Positions 16,862 through 26,170 of a stretch of 43,040 nucleotides of DNA are shown piece by piece. The position numbers were made by a program, and so were the translations under genes. The DNA is taken from contig NZ_DGLI01000017.1 of assembly GCF_002387895.1 (NCBI RefSeq), positions 1-43,040 of the forward strand. Reading direction: 5' to 3'. The notes under the pieces were generated by a model. That model did not search any database, was not told the DNA's origin, and saw only the letters and a list, made by a program, of their open reading frames with translations. Source of the DNA: Clostridium sp. UBA4548 (GTDB lineage: Bacteria; Bacillota; Clostridia; Clostridiales; Clostridiaceae). Within the stretch, counting starts at the first letter, position 1. Each line of letters opens with the position of its first letter.

Positions 16862-18235
16862 TTGTCTAGTATTTTATTTAAAAATATAGGTTATCTAATT
16901 ACCATGAATGATAATAATGATATTTTAGAAGGAGTAGATTTATTAATAAAGGATAATAAAATTATTTCTATGGGTAAAAACCTTTGTCCCTTTGAGGATA
17001 GTGAAATTATATCTTGCGACAACTTAGTAGTAATGCCTGGATTTGTAAACACACACCATCATCTATACCAAACTTTATTTAGAGGTATTCAAGAAGTACA
17101 AGATATGCCATTATTTCCATGGCTAGTTGGACTTTATGAATTTTGGAAGCACATAACACCAGAGGCAGTATATTATGGTGCCATGGTAGGATTTAGTGAA
17201 TTGCTAAGAACAGGTTGTACAACTACTATGGATCACCATTATTTATTTCCAAAGTTTACATCAGGTAAACTTATAGATGATCAAATAAAAGCAGCTAGTG
17301 AAATTGGAATTAGATTTCATGCCACAAGGGGTTCAATGTCTTTAGGAAAAAGCGGTGGTGGATTGCCACCAGACTGTGTAGTCCAAAAGGAAGAAGATAT
17401 ATTAGTGGATTCGGAAAGATTGATAAATAAGTACCACAATTCTAAAGATTTTGCAATGACTAGAATTGCATTAGCACCTTGCTCCCCTTTTTCAGTAAGC
17501 ACAAGACTAATGACGGATACAAAGGACTTAGCACGTAAAAGAGGAGTAATGATGCATACACATTTATGTGAGACTATTGATGAGGAGAAGTTTTGTATTG
17601 AAAGGTATGGAAGAAGACCTGTAGAATTAATGGAGGATTTAGAGTGGATCGGATCTGATGTATGGTTTGCCCATGGAATATATCTTAATGATAGAGAAAT
17701 AAAGGCTATAAAAGGTGCTGGTATTGCACATTGTCCAAGCTCTAATATGAAGTTAGGTAGCGGTATTTGTAGAACCTCTGAACTTATAGAAGCAGAGGTT
17801 CCTTTAGGAATAGCAGTAGATGGTAGTGCATCCAACGATGGCTCTAATATGTGGGAAGAAGTAAGAAGAGCTTATTTATTAAACCACTTAAAATATGGAG
17901 ATAAAGGGCTTACTGCCTACGAGACTTTGAGGATGGCAACCAGAGGAGGGGCTGAAGTTCTAGGAAGAACAGATACAGGTTATTTAGAGATTAATAAAGC
18001 AGCAGATATTATTGTATTAGACTTAAGTGATATTGCTTTTGCAGGGTGTCATGATCCCTTAGTTTCAATAATTTGCTGTGGAAATACTAGTTTTGTTAAA
18101 CATACTATAGTAAATGGTAAAGTTTTAGTTAGAGATGGTGTGATATGTACTATAGATATAGATAAAACAAAAGAAATAGCACATGGTATTGCAAAAAATA
18201 TTGTGGAAAAGGAAAGAAATTTAAAGCTTAAGTAA
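16862..18235 (+). CDS. amidohydrolase, 8-oxoguanine deaminase/SsnA-like
   Basis: 457-residue cytoplasmic metal-dependent deaminase of the amidohydrolase superfamily. Metal ligands expected are H65 and H67 in NTHHHLYQ, the HTHLCET histidine, FAHGIYL, and the aspartate of VDGSASNDGSNM. The blocks LFRG.QEVQDMPLFPWL, GCTTTMDHHY and VDGSASNDG resemble 8-oxoguanine deaminase and hydroxyatrazine hydrolases; E. coli SsnA is a relative. The start is TTG at 16862, 4 nt after GGAGGAGAG; there is no better ATG. It lies 10 kb from ygeXYW, whose E. coli relatives cluster with ssnA, so a role in purine use is plausible. The substrate is not certain. Confidence 0.85.
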   Translation: MSSILFKNIGYLITMNDNNDILEGVDLLIKDNKIISMGKNLCPFEDSEIISCDNLVVMPGFVNTHHHLYQTLFRGIQEVQDMPLFPWLVGLYEFWKHITPEAVYYGAMVGFSELLRTGCTTTMDHHYLFPKFTSGKLIDDQIKAASEIGIRFHATRGSMSLGKSGGGLPPDCVVQKEEDILVDSERLINKYHNSKDFAMTRIALAPCSPFSVSTRLMTDTKDLARKRGVMMHTHLCETIDEEKFCIERYGRRPVELMEDLEWIGSDVWFAHGIYLNDREIKAIKGAGIAHCPSSNMKLGSGICRTSELIEAEVPLGIAVDGSASNDGSNMWEEVRRAYLLNHLKYGDKGLTAYETLRMATRGGAEVLGRTDTGYLEINKAADIIVLDLSDIAFAGCHDPLVSIICCGNTSFVKHTIVNGKVLVRDGVICTIDIDKTKEIAHGIAKNIVEKERNLKLK

Positions 18236-18313
18236 AATTTAAAAATGGATATTATTAATTTGAATAAAAGGATTTTAAGTGGATACTCTAAATTTAGAGA
18301 GGAGAGTGTTCAT

Positions 18314-18466
18314 ATGACAAAAATGAAAGATACTAAGGAAAATAGAAAGCATGATGGTAAGTTTAGGAAGAAACATATAAATCATGACCCAGCTGCTGAA
18401 AGTGCAAGAGCTACCTTTGGAGAACCTAGAGTAAATGATGATAATCCTAGAGACTTCAAGATTTAA
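18314..18466 (+). CDS. small conserved hydrophilic protein, 50 aa
   Basis: A 50-residue, highly charged protein with no Cys and no membrane segment, ending HDPAAESARATFGEPRVNDD and a short tail. A strong AGAGAGGAGAG site lies 8 nt before the ATG at 18314, which is why this start is preferred to an in-frame one 69 nt upstream. A terminator follows. I have a vague memory of small clostridial proteins with this NHDP-AESARATFG core, but know no function. It may be cotranscribed with the amidohydrolase. Confidence 0.75.
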   Translation: MTKMKDTKENRKHDGKFRKKHINHDPAAESARATFGEPRVNDDNPRDFKI

Positions 18467-18511
18467 GTTTGTTTTTGCAGATTAAAATTCTTTAATAATT
18501 AAATATATGAT

Positions 18512-18547
18512 AAAATCCTTAGCCAATTTAGGCTAGGGATTTTTTAT
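18512..18547 (+). terminator. terminator after the 50-aa gene
   Basis: 12-bp stem AAATCCTTAGCC / GGCTAGGGATTT with a 6-nt loop, followed by TTTT. Confidence 0.88.
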
Positions 18548-18577
18548 TAATTGTAGTAATTTAAACTATAGAATAAA

Positions 18578-19024
18578 TTAATTTTTTGGAGGAAATAAGG
18601 TTACATTAACTATAACAGCGATAACAATACCAAGTAAAGTTTGAAGCAATCTTTCAATACCGCTTTGAATGGGTGAGACAACAGTAGGATCAACCATAAT
18701 AGCTATTACTACAATACAAGCAATGTTAACTGCTCCCTTGCTATTTAATAAAGTGATAGTATATATAGCACAAAGTAAAGCAAGTGCAGTGAAGAAGGAG
18801 CTATTTTGACCAAAATAAGAAAAAATCACACCAAAAAAGGCACCAATAGCACTTCCAACCATTCTATCTCTTCCAACTACAAAGGAAGATTGGATAGAGG
18901 TTTGAATTGTTGATACTGCAGCAATACAGGAATAAAAAGGATCTATGCCAAACATAGCGGTTATAGTAATACAAAAATATACTGCTATTGAAGTTTTAAT
19001 AGTTCTTAATCCTAATCTAGGCAT
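18578..19024 (-). CDS. FUSC / aromatic acid exporter-type membrane protein
   Basis: 148 residues with four to five hydrophobic helices. The start GLRTIKTSIAVYFCI and the segment FVVGRDRMVGSAIGAFFGV, together with GIERLLQTLLGIVIAVIVN near the end, match the N-terminal membrane half of the FUSC/DUF939 family. Full-length members carry a second cytoplasmic domain, absent here, so this is the compact single-domain form. ATG follows AGGAGAG. Role unknown; export of aromatic acids is a family guess. Confidence 0.8.
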   Translation of the reverse strand: MPRLGLRTIKTSIAVYFCITITAMFGIDPFYSCIAAVSTIQTSIQSSFVVGRDRMVGSAIGAFFGVIFSYFGQNSSFFTALALLCAIYTITLLNSKGAVNIACIVVIAIMVDPTVVSPIQSGIERLLQTLLGIVIAVIVNVTLFPPKN

Positions 19025-19314
19025 ATTAAACTCTCCTTTAGTTTAAATTAGGGTTATTGAATATTGTTGGTGCTATATTTTCAAGGGTATTTTAAAACTG
19101 AAATATTTGAAAGTTTTTGATTAAAGTATATAAAATACAAAGATACAACAAATGAAAGTTTATGTTAACGTGTGAATTAAATAATTTTGTGTAGTGGATA
19201 ACTATAAATTAGTATGGATAATAAACGTGTAAATTATTAAGAAATAAATATAATTATTAGGTGTAGTTGAGATTTTCATGGGTAAACTAATTGTAAAATG
19301 GAAAGGGTGGTACC

Positions 19315-20727
19315 ATGAGGAAAATAAAGATTTGGCTATTATTTATAATTTTTATGTCTAATTTATCTTATAATACCTATGCAATGGAAAATTCAATTTA
19401 TTTAGGAGAGAATTTATGTCAAAAAGCAGGGGAAGTCACAAATAATAGTAAAGTAACTTCAAAGTTAGTTGAATATAGTAATGAATATATAGCGGTAAAA
19501 TTGGATATCCCTGTAATCTCTGGTTTAAAAAATAGTGATGCTGAAAAAGCTATTAATGACAAAATTCAAAGTACTATACTAACTATCAAAGATTCTGTAG
19601 AAAAAATGGCTAAAGAAGATAGTGAGTTAAACAAAAAAACTGGATATGATGTAAGGCAATATAATGTTACTTCTGAATACAATATCTCTTATAATAAAGA
19701 CAATTTATTATCTGTGGTACTAACCATATACCAGTATACTGGTGGTGCTCATGGTAGTACAAATAAAATAGCCTACAATTTTGATTTAAATACTGGGAAA
19801 TATGGAGTGTTACAGGACTTCTTTGGGAACAATCCAGATTACAGAGCTACGATTTTAAAAGAAATAAAGACCCAAATGGAAAAAGATATACAGAAATACT
19901 TTCCTGATTCAATAAAGAATCTCAATGGTATTCCTTACAACCAAAATTTTTATTTAACTGACGATGGAGTTGTTATATATTTTGGGGAATATGCAATAGC
20001 GCCTTATGCTTCGGGAATTTCTGAGTTTAAGATTCCAGATAAAATATTCCCTAAGGGTTTGAATAAGAAGGTGAAGATTTTAAAAAATCCTTTAGAAATT
20101 CAAACTGAAACATATATATCAAGTGAAGATGGTTTTCAGTCTTATTTATCTTACCCTGTGATAAAGGATGATGATAATACAATAGTAAATAATATAAACA
20201 AGACTATAAAAGAACAAGTATTTAGCTTTAATAGCTTAATTAAAAGTAAGGCTAATGAAGATAAAGTTAAAATCAATGAGTCTGGTGAGGCAAAAGTATG
20301 GGGAGCTTCAACCTATTTTAAAAGTTACTACGTAAACAAAGATTTATTAAGCATAGTTATAACTTACTCCGGAAATAATGGAACCACTGAAAATTATGTT
20401 TTATATAATAAAGGATATAATATTAACCTTAGAGATGGAAGAATATATAAGTTAAAGGACGTATTTAAAGGAGACTTTAATTTCATTTCAGCAATAAATA
20501 AGGAAATAAAAGATCAAATAAAGAACTTAGAAATGACTTTAGGTCATAGTAATATATATAACTTTAACAGTGTAAATGCAGATACAGAATTTTATATTGA
20601 AAATGGAAATTTAATAATTACTTTTCCGCAAGGTGAAATTGCACCGAAGGAATATTATAATCCAGAATTTAAAATACCTTTAAGTAAATTTCAAGGTAAT
20701 ATTAATAAAGAATTCTTAGAAATATAG
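19315..20727 (+). CDS. secreted protein with two DUF4163/DUF3298 repeats
   Basis: 470 residues. Residues 1-23 form a signal peptide (MRKIKIWLLFIIFMSNLSYN, then TYA|ME). Two similar units follow (about 45-250 and 260-468), each with an N-terminal strand region (DUF4163) and a DUF3298-type half containing TGGAHG or a related turn, F(D/N)LNTGK-like or NLRDGRIYKL-like, and APYASGISEFKIP or APKEYYNPEFKIP. Such domains occur in RsiV and in PdaC-like cell-wall enzymes, but no catalytic domain is present here. Probably extracytoplasmic and wall-associated. Start uses AAAGGGTGG 5 nt upstream. Confidence 0.83.
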   Translation: MRKIKIWLLFIIFMSNLSYNTYAMENSIYLGENLCQKAGEVTNNSKVTSKLVEYSNEYIAVKLDIPVISGLKNSDAEKAINDKIQSTILTIKDSVEKMAKEDSELNKKTGYDVRQYNVTSEYNISYNKDNLLSVVLTIYQYTGGAHGSTNKIAYNFDLNTGKYGVLQDFFGNNPDYRATILKEIKTQMEKDIQKYFPDSIKNLNGIPYNQNFYLTDDGVVIYFGEYAIAPYASGISEFKIPDKIFPKGLNKKVKILKNPLEIQTETYISSEDGFQSYLSYPVIKDDDNTIVNNINKTIKEQVFSFNSLIKSKANEDKVKINESGEAKVWGASTYFKSYYVNKDLLSIVITYSGNNGTTENYVLYNKGYNINLRDGRIYKLKDVFKGDFNFISAINKEIKDQIKNLEMTLGHSNIYNFNSVNADTEFYIENGNLIITFPQGEIAPKEYYNPEFKIPLSKFQGNINKEFLEI

Positions 20728-20809
20728 CTTTAAAAGTCCTTCAAAGAAAATTTACAAATATTTTTAGGGTTACAGAGCTGATTCAATGAAAATAATCATA
20801 TACTTAAGT

Positions 20810-20842
20810 AAAAAGACTGATGTGAAAGCAGTTTTTTTACTA
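20810..20842 (+). terminator. terminator after the DUF3298 gene
   Basis: Ten-base stem AAAAAGACTG / CAGTTTTTTT with loop ATGTGAAAG; the stem's 3' side is itself the T tract. Confidence 0.75.
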
Positions 20843-20918
20843 GCATATATTTCCAATATTTTACTATTGTGTTATAATAATACTACATTGCAGTAAATAA
20901 AATAGAGGGGGACAGGTT

Positions 20919-21368
20919 ATGTACAAATTTAGAAATTCAATTTTTGTAAGAAAAAACATTAATGAGGTGTTCAGGTTCTGTAGTGATTTTAAGAGGTTTT
21001 GTACAGTATGGAATGATATCCTCTCTATTAATAAAATCACAGAAGGCCCAGTAGTTAATGGGAGTAAGTATGAAAATGTTATACTTCATAATGGCAGAGA
21101 TTTTAAGTATGAAAGCGAGATCATAGAGATTATAAATAACAGAAGATTTATTTTTCATACCATTAAATATGGGGTGAAAGTAGTTTATAGTTACGAATTT
21201 GAACAGGTAGGAATGGGAACTACCATTAATTTTAAAGGGGAGGTAATGTTTAAGGATTATCCGGAAGATTTATCAAGGGATATTTTTAGTGTTATAGCAG
21301 AAGAAGATGAAAATCATCTAGAGATAATAAAAGCTTATTTAGAATCTGATGAGGAAATAGCAATATAG
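20919..21368 (+). CDS. SRPBCC (START/polyketide cyclase-like) protein
   Basis: 149 residues with the SRPBCC pattern: FVRKNINEVFRFCSDF, then W..I.SI.KITEGPVVNG, and a repeated set of strands (FKYESEIIEI, FIFHTIKYG, VVYSYEFEQV, TTINFKGEVMF). The fold makes a hydrophobic pocket for a small ligand. No catalytic residues can be assigned. AGAGGGGG precedes the ATG; a shared terminator separates it from the convergent next gene. Confidence 0.8.
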   Translation: MYKFRNSIFVRKNINEVFRFCSDFKRFCTVWNDILSINKITEGPVVNGSKYENVILHNGRDFKYESEIIEIINNRRFIFHTIKYGVKVVYSYEFEQVGMGTTINFKGEVMFKDYPEDLSRDIFSVIAEEDENHLEIIKAYLESDEEIAI

Positions 21369-21394
21369 TGTTAAGTATATTGTTTCAAATTAAT

Positions 21395-21425
21395 AAAGGG
21401 TAACTTTAATAGTTACCCTTTTAAT
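21395..21425. terminator. bidirectional terminator
   Basis: 11-bp perfect stem AAAGGGTAACT / AGTTACCCTTT with loop TTAAT and flanking A and T runs, between two convergent genes; it overlaps the stop codon of the minus-strand one. Confidence 0.88.
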
Positions 21426-21978
21426 TTATAGAAAAATCTGTTTTTAATTTAATTACCATGTTTCTTACAGAATTAACCTCATCAATCAAATCACTATTAG
21501 ATGGAGAAATATTAGTTTTTAAAATACTTTGCAAATTTTCATCTCCAGTTTCAGTCCAGTGATTGTAATTTTTCTGAAGGGAATCAAAATGATACATTAA
21601 ATCAATGATTTGACGAAGTTCTAATTCAGTTAAATAATCTCTAAGAATAAGTATATCGTTAAACCATTGATTATTTATAATTATATTACTGATACATATT
21701 CTTAAATTATTATTTAAATACAAGTGTATTTGTTGAATTATTTCAGTAGATTCTAGAACTTGAATCTCCAAAAGATTAATAACTTTAATAGATTGTTGTA
21801 GATCATTATATTTTCTTATCCTTAGAAATAGCCATAGTATGATTAAGGTAACAGTAGTTAAAGACACAAATATTGATAGTGCTAAATTTTCGTTCATATT
21901 AAACATTGATAGGATCAAGAATCCAACTATTACTAATAAAATATCTTGCGGAAAATAAAAAAGTTTTAAGCCATTCAT
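21421..21978 (-). CDS. hypothetical membrane protein, 185 aa
   Basis: Two hydrophobic helices near the N-terminus (about 9-27 and 33-53) and then a 130-residue soluble, mostly helical region with predicted coiled-coil character (NLLEIQVLESTEIIQQIHLY). I do not recognise the family. GAGGTG lies 8 nt before the ATG. A signalling or scaffold role is possible, but nothing supports a specific one. Confidence 0.72.
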   Translation of the reverse strand: MNGLKLFYFPQDILLVIVGFLILSMFNMNENLALSIFVSLTTVTLIILWLFLRIRKYNDLQQSIKVINLLEIQVLESTEIIQQIHLYLNNNLRICISNIIINNQWFNDILILRDYLTELELRQIIDLMYHFDSLQKNYNHWTETGDENLQSILKTNISPSNSDLIDEVNSVRNMVIKLKTDFSIN

Positions 21979-22290
21979 TATACTTCACCTCATAAAAAAT
22001 TTACTATTGTTTATATTCTACAAAACAATTGAAAATCCTCTATTAAAAGTAATATTTGTTATATTATGGATAAATAAACTGCGATTAGTATATTGAAGGA
22101 GACATAATTTACTAAAGATATTTCCTTATAATATAAGTTGTTTTGGGTTACATCTAGTCACATTTTATAGTTATGAAATTTCCGTTGTATTCATGTTAGT
22201 AAAGAGGTAATATATTATTAGAAATTTATTATAATACCATATAAATAATGTTTATTTTATAAAGACTATTTACAAGTGTAATTTGAAAGC

Positions 22291-22380
22291 TTAACGATGT
22301 TTTGGAAGGATAACTTTCTCATCCTCATCAGGTGGAAGCCAAATCTCCTTTCAAAGCTGCTATACAAAATGAACTTGTTC
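22291..22380 (+). promoter_or_regulatory. conserved structured leader element, copy B (candidate cis-regulatory RNA)
   Basis: The partner of the element at 3711-3800. P1 is a 10-bp helix (22301-22310 with 22346-22355), P2 is 22314-22318 with 22334-22338, P3 is 22323-22325 with 22330-22332. In P2 the pair T22316-A22336 is C-G in the other copy. The element ends 10 nt before the AAGGAG of the NhaC gene, so it could mask the ribosome site or feed a switch. A GAAC-TT-GTTC dyad (22371-22380) lies at its 3' edge. It sits in a 422-nt gap; 21979-22290 holds nothing else I can name. Confidence 0.6.
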
Positions 22381-22400
22381 ATTATTAAAAAGGAGATTTT

Positions 22401-23750
22401 ATGGACGTAATTTTAGGTTTAATACTATCAGCTACTTTATTAATTTTTAGTGTGATTAAAGGCATAGATATTTTAGTGCCACTGACATTAGTTCTAGGTA
22501 TATTTTTAATTTTATCTATGAAAAAGGGATTAACTCTCAAGGAAAGTTTAAAAGTTGCCTTTAAGGGAGGAAAAAAATCCTTTATCGTTCTTCAAATCTT
22601 TGTGCTTATTGGAGCCATTATTTCTTTATGGATGGTTTCAGGAACGGTGCCAGCAATAGTTTATTACGGAATAAAATTAATAAGTCCAAGTTACTTTATA
22701 ATTAGTGCATTCCTTTTATCTTCATTAGTTTCATTACTTATTGGCACCTCTTTTGGGACTATTGGAACTGTAGGTATTTCACTAATGGTAATGGCTAGAG
22801 CAGGGGACGCAAATTTATTTGCTGTAGCAGGAGCAATATTATCTGGAGCTTATTTTGGAGATCGATGCTCACCTATGTCCTCAAGTGCAAATTTAGTAGC
22901 AAATATAACAGAAACAGAGTTATATAGAAATATTAGGAATATGATAAAGTCTTCGATTATACCTCTAATCTTAACTTGTATTATATATACTTTTTTATCT
23001 TTAAGGCACCCCTTAGATTATAGTAACTCAAACATTATTATAGAAATAGTAAACTATTTTGATGTAAGCATCATGGTTCTTTCTCCTGCTTTTATAATAA
23101 TGGTATTATCCCTATTCAAGGTGAAAGTCAAAACTTCAATGTATATAAGCATGGCAACAGCTTCACTTATTGCATTCTCTATACAAGATTATAAAATAAT
23201 AGATATAACTAAAACCTTAATTTGGGGCTTTAAGTTACAAGAAAATAATCCGCTTTTTCATATTATTAAAGGTGGAGGAGTTCTATCTATGGTGAAGCTT
23301 TCTCTTATTGTATTTATGTCATCAGCACTTAATGGAATTTTTGAGGGAGCTAATATGCTTCAATTTATTCAAGAACCAATAAATAAAATAAAGAGAAAAG
23401 ATTTATTGTTTTTAGTAACTATAGTAGTAAGCATTGTGAGTGCTATGGTAGGCTGTACTCAAGTCCTAGCTGTGATGCTTACTAATATGACTATGAAAGG
23501 TTCTTACGAAAAAAATGGTATTAATAAGTATAATCTTGCTATGGACTTAGAAAACACGGCAATAGTCATAGCCCCGCTTATTCCTTGGAATGTAGCAGTT
23601 TTAGTTCCATTGACAAGTTTACAAGTTGGGCCAAAGGCAATATTATTTTCATTTTACTGTATTTTAGTTCCAGTAGTTAATTTAATCATTTTATACTTTA
23701 AATCAAAAGTTCATATAAAAAGTGTTATTAATAGCAAACTAGGTAGTTAG
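22401..23750 (+). CDS. NhaC-family antiporter
   Basis: 449 residues, about 11-12 membrane helices. The blocks GTSFGTIGTVGISLMVMARAGD, GAYFGDRCSPMSSSANLVA and VVSAMVGCTQVLAVMLTN are characteristic of the NhaC group of Na+/H+ antiporters, which also includes sodium-linked malate/lactate and amino-acid exchangers. AAGGAG at 22390 precedes the ATG. The leader element it shares with ygeY suggests it carries a substrate related to that pathway, rather than only sodium. No cofactor or partner gene follows. Confidence 0.88.
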   Translation: MDVILGLILSATLLIFSVIKGIDILVPLTLVLGIFLILSMKKGLTLKESLKVAFKGGKKSFIVLQIFVLIGAIISLWMVSGTVPAIVYYGIKLISPSYFIISAFLLSSLVSLLIGTSFGTIGTVGISLMVMARAGDANLFAVAGAILSGAYFGDRCSPMSSSANLVANITETELYRNIRNMIKSSIIPLILTCIIYTFLSLRHPLDYSNSNIIIEIVNYFDVSIMVLSPAFIIMVLSLFKVKVKTSMYISMATASLIAFSIQDYKIIDITKTLIWGFKLQENNPLFHIIKGGGVLSMVKLSLIVFMSSALNGIFEGANMLQFIQEPINKIKRKDLLFLVTIVVSIVSAMVGCTQVLAVMLTNMTMKGSYEKNGINKYNLAMDLENTAIVIAPLIPWNVAVLVPLTSLQVGPKAILFSFYCILVPVVNLIILYFKSKVHIKSVINSKLGS

Positions 23751-23900
23751 GACTAATAAGTTAATAGTAAAGAGTTAGTATAGTCTATAAGATTTTTAAA
23801 ATAATTCTAATTTTTTAATTCCTATAATCAAAGTTGATCATGTTAATTTAACTTGTATAAATGCTTAAATTTGAATCACAAAATATTTTAAGAAGAATAT

Positions 23901-23943
23901 AAATAAACTAGTGAGATATATAAACTTGCTAGTTTATTTTTTA
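23901..23943 (+). terminator. terminator after the NhaC gene
   Basis: 11-bp stem AAATAAACTAG / CTAGTTTATTT with a 17-nt loop, then TTTT. Confidence 0.8.
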
Positions 23944-24027
23944 TATAAAATAACTTGTTATATTGTAACAAATTACCCATAAAATTAATAATATATTAAG
24001 TGAATTACTATTATTATGGAGGAGAGT

Positions 24028-26061
24028 ATGCAACAGGCAACTTTTGCTAATATAATAGGTCCAGACATAAATGAATTTAGAGGTGAAGTTAATTATGCCT
24101 TGCTAGCAACAAAGACTAGTTATTGTTACGTACGTGGATCAAGCTCTGGCACTGGAAGATTTAGAGTGGATAGAAGATTTTTTGAGTATGTAAGAGGATT
24201 AAGATCAGTAGGAATACTTAGTGGAGCATATCATTATGCAGTGCCGTCAACAGATTTAACCACTGCAGATGCTCAGTGTGATGATTTTATACGAGTTCTT
24301 CAAGAAGCGTATGGTCCTGGAAATTTTGGGGACCTATTTCCAGTAGTTGACATAGAAAGCCCACAGGATAAATCCATATCTACTGACAATTTATTAGATT
24401 GGGTAGACAGATTTAGAAAAAGGTTTGAAAGAAGAACAAGAAGAAGATTAATGATTTATACAGGACTATTCTTCATTCAACTATACAATAACTTCCGTCA
24501 TTCAACTAAGGGATATATTCTATCAAATATGCCTCTTTGGATTGCTATGTATAAGGAAATTCCAATTAATCCACCGTTCCCACCTGATGCTGGAGGATGG
24601 ACTAGATGGAGATTATGGCAGTATACAGAAAGTGGAACTATGGCTGGGGTTAACCCACCGGTAGATCTAAACTATGGGCCAACGAACTTAGACTATTTGA
24701 AACCACCAGTAGCGGTTAAAAACTTTAAAGCTTATCCAAGAAAAAATGAAATAGTACTAAGTTGGTCTAAAAACCCTGATGTAGACCTAAATGGATATAA
24801 CATTTTTATAAATTCTAATTATGTTACTACTGTGTCTAAGAATGCTACAAGCTATACATTAAAGCTTGCAAAAACTCCTAGACCTAATGAAAGATACGAA
24901 ATGACAATTGAGGCCTTTGATGTTGATGGAGACTTCTCACCTACAAGGGCTAAGGCACAGGTTACTTTCAGAAGTGCTGATATAAAGTATGATGATGTGG
25001 AGGATACTATGGTCAAGGATAGGTTGACTCAAAACAATATTAATAAAAATACAGTTTCACCTAGGGTTACTACAAGGAAAAAATATAAAGATCCTGTAGA
25101 CAATATGCAGCGTGAGTTTATTAGTAAGCAATCAGATAGAACAGAGTTCTTTGGGCAAGAGGAAGAATTTGATTTCTATAGTTTGCCCACAGAGGATTTA
25201 GATGAAAAAGAATTTAATGAATATAATTTTGAAGAAGATCAACAAATAGATATGGACAATGTTAATCCAAATGTTAAATACAGGGAAATAGAAGGAGATT
25301 TTAACCAATATGAGATTAAGCCTGTGTTTAAATATTATTTAGATGAAGAGGACGAAGAATTTGATGAGTTTGATGAGCTTGATGATTTAGATGAGTTTAA
25401 TACTGTTCCAGTATTTAGTGATAGCACTGATGACTTGAATGAAGACAACTATGATATAAACTATGAAGATGAGGCATATTATCGTGAGGATGACCTTTAT
25501 GAATATGATGATAAGCTTACAACTGAAGAGTATAACACCTTTAATGAGCAAAACTTTGGTGATTATAACTTAATGATTAATCCAAAATATAATAAGTATA
25601 TTAAGGATAATAGACAGGAAAGTAATACCAAAGCATGGGAGCAAGAGAGTTATAATGAGGAAGAGGAATTTGAGAATAAGAAAGAAGAAAGTTTAGAAAA
25701 ACCAATTTTCCAAACTTCATCCTTAAGCGATGAAGAGGAAAATAAAGATAAGGACAATAACTTTATAGTCTTTAACAATGATGTTGAAGATAAGATGCGC
25801 TATCGCAGAGTTGTTGAAAATCAAATAGATTCTAGAAATAAAAAATGTAAGAAGTGCAAGAAATATAAAAAGAGTAAAAAGTACTGTTATAATTGTAAGC
25901 ACTATAACAATCAATATGGATTCCAGTCCTATTCTCATGACAAAGATGAACATCACCATGATTATGAAAAGCACAATGATGATTATTTATACCATCCTGA
26001 CTATCTCCCTAAAGATCATCACAAAAACAAGAAGAAAAAGAAACATCATAGGGATTATTAG
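24028..26061 (+). CDS. GH25 muramidase-FnIII protein with acidic and Lys/His/Cys-rich tail
   Basis: 677 residues. Residues 5-220 are a GH25 lysozyme domain with expected catalytic D13, D108 and E110 (VVDIES) and the WQYTE strand; 226-312 are an FnIII-like domain (VDLNGYNIFINSNYV). Residues about 325-600 are low complexity, very rich in Asp/Glu and Tyr. From about 605 the tail turns basic with two CxxC pairs (CKKC, CYNC) and many histidines and lysines (HHHDYEKH, KDHHKNKKKKKHH). The start is the ATG at 24028 behind GGAGGAG. No signal peptide is seen, so release may be by sporulation, lysis or a nonclassical route. The tail suggests metal or polyanion binding; function is inferred. Confidence 0.85.
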   Translation: MQQATFANIIGPDINEFRGEVNYALLATKTSYCYVRGSSSGTGRFRVDRRFFEYVRGLRSVGILSGAYHYAVPSTDLTTADAQCDDFIRVLQEAYGPGNFGDLFPVVDIESPQDKSISTDNLLDWVDRFRKRFERRTRRRLMIYTGLFFIQLYNNFRHSTKGYILSNMPLWIAMYKEIPINPPFPPDAGGWTRWRLWQYTESGTMAGVNPPVDLNYGPTNLDYLKPPVAVKNFKAYPRKNEIVLSWSKNPDVDLNGYNIFINSNYVTTVSKNATSYTLKLAKTPRPNERYEMTIEAFDVDGDFSPTRAKAQVTFRSADIKYDDVEDTMVKDRLTQNNINKNTVSPRVTTRKKYKDPVDNMQREFISKQSDRTEFFGQEEEFDFYSLPTEDLDEKEFNEYNFEEDQQIDMDNVNPNVKYREIEGDFNQYEIKPVFKYYLDEEDEEFDEFDELDDLDEFNTVPVFSDSTDDLNEDNYDINYEDEAYYREDDLYEYDDKLTTEEYNTFNEQNFGDYNLMINPKYNKYIKDNRQESNTKAWEQESYNEEEEFENKKEESLEKPIFQTSSLSDEEENKDKDNNFIVFNNDVEDKMRYRRVVENQIDSRNKKCKKCKKYKKSKKYCYNCKHYNNQYGFQSYSHDKDEHHHDYEKHNDDYLYHPDYLPKDHHKNKKKKKHHRDY

Positions 26062-26132
26062 TTAAAATTATGAGATGAGTCTTAAAATATATAAAGAAAA
26101 ATTGTTATAAGTAAATAAATATGTAAATGTTG

Positions 26133-26170
26133 AATCCAGGGCTAATAGAAATTTAACCCTGGATTTTTTA
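26133..26170 (+). terminator. terminator after the GH25 gene
   Basis: Nine-base stem AATCCAGGG / CCCTGGATT with a 15-nt loop, followed by TTTTT. Confidence 0.9.

Noticed and set aside
19305..19314. GGGTGGTACC, like the core of a T-box antiterminator
   Set aside because: No specifier stem, AG bulge or terminator upstream, and the string serves as the ribosome site with the ATG directly after it; a chance match.
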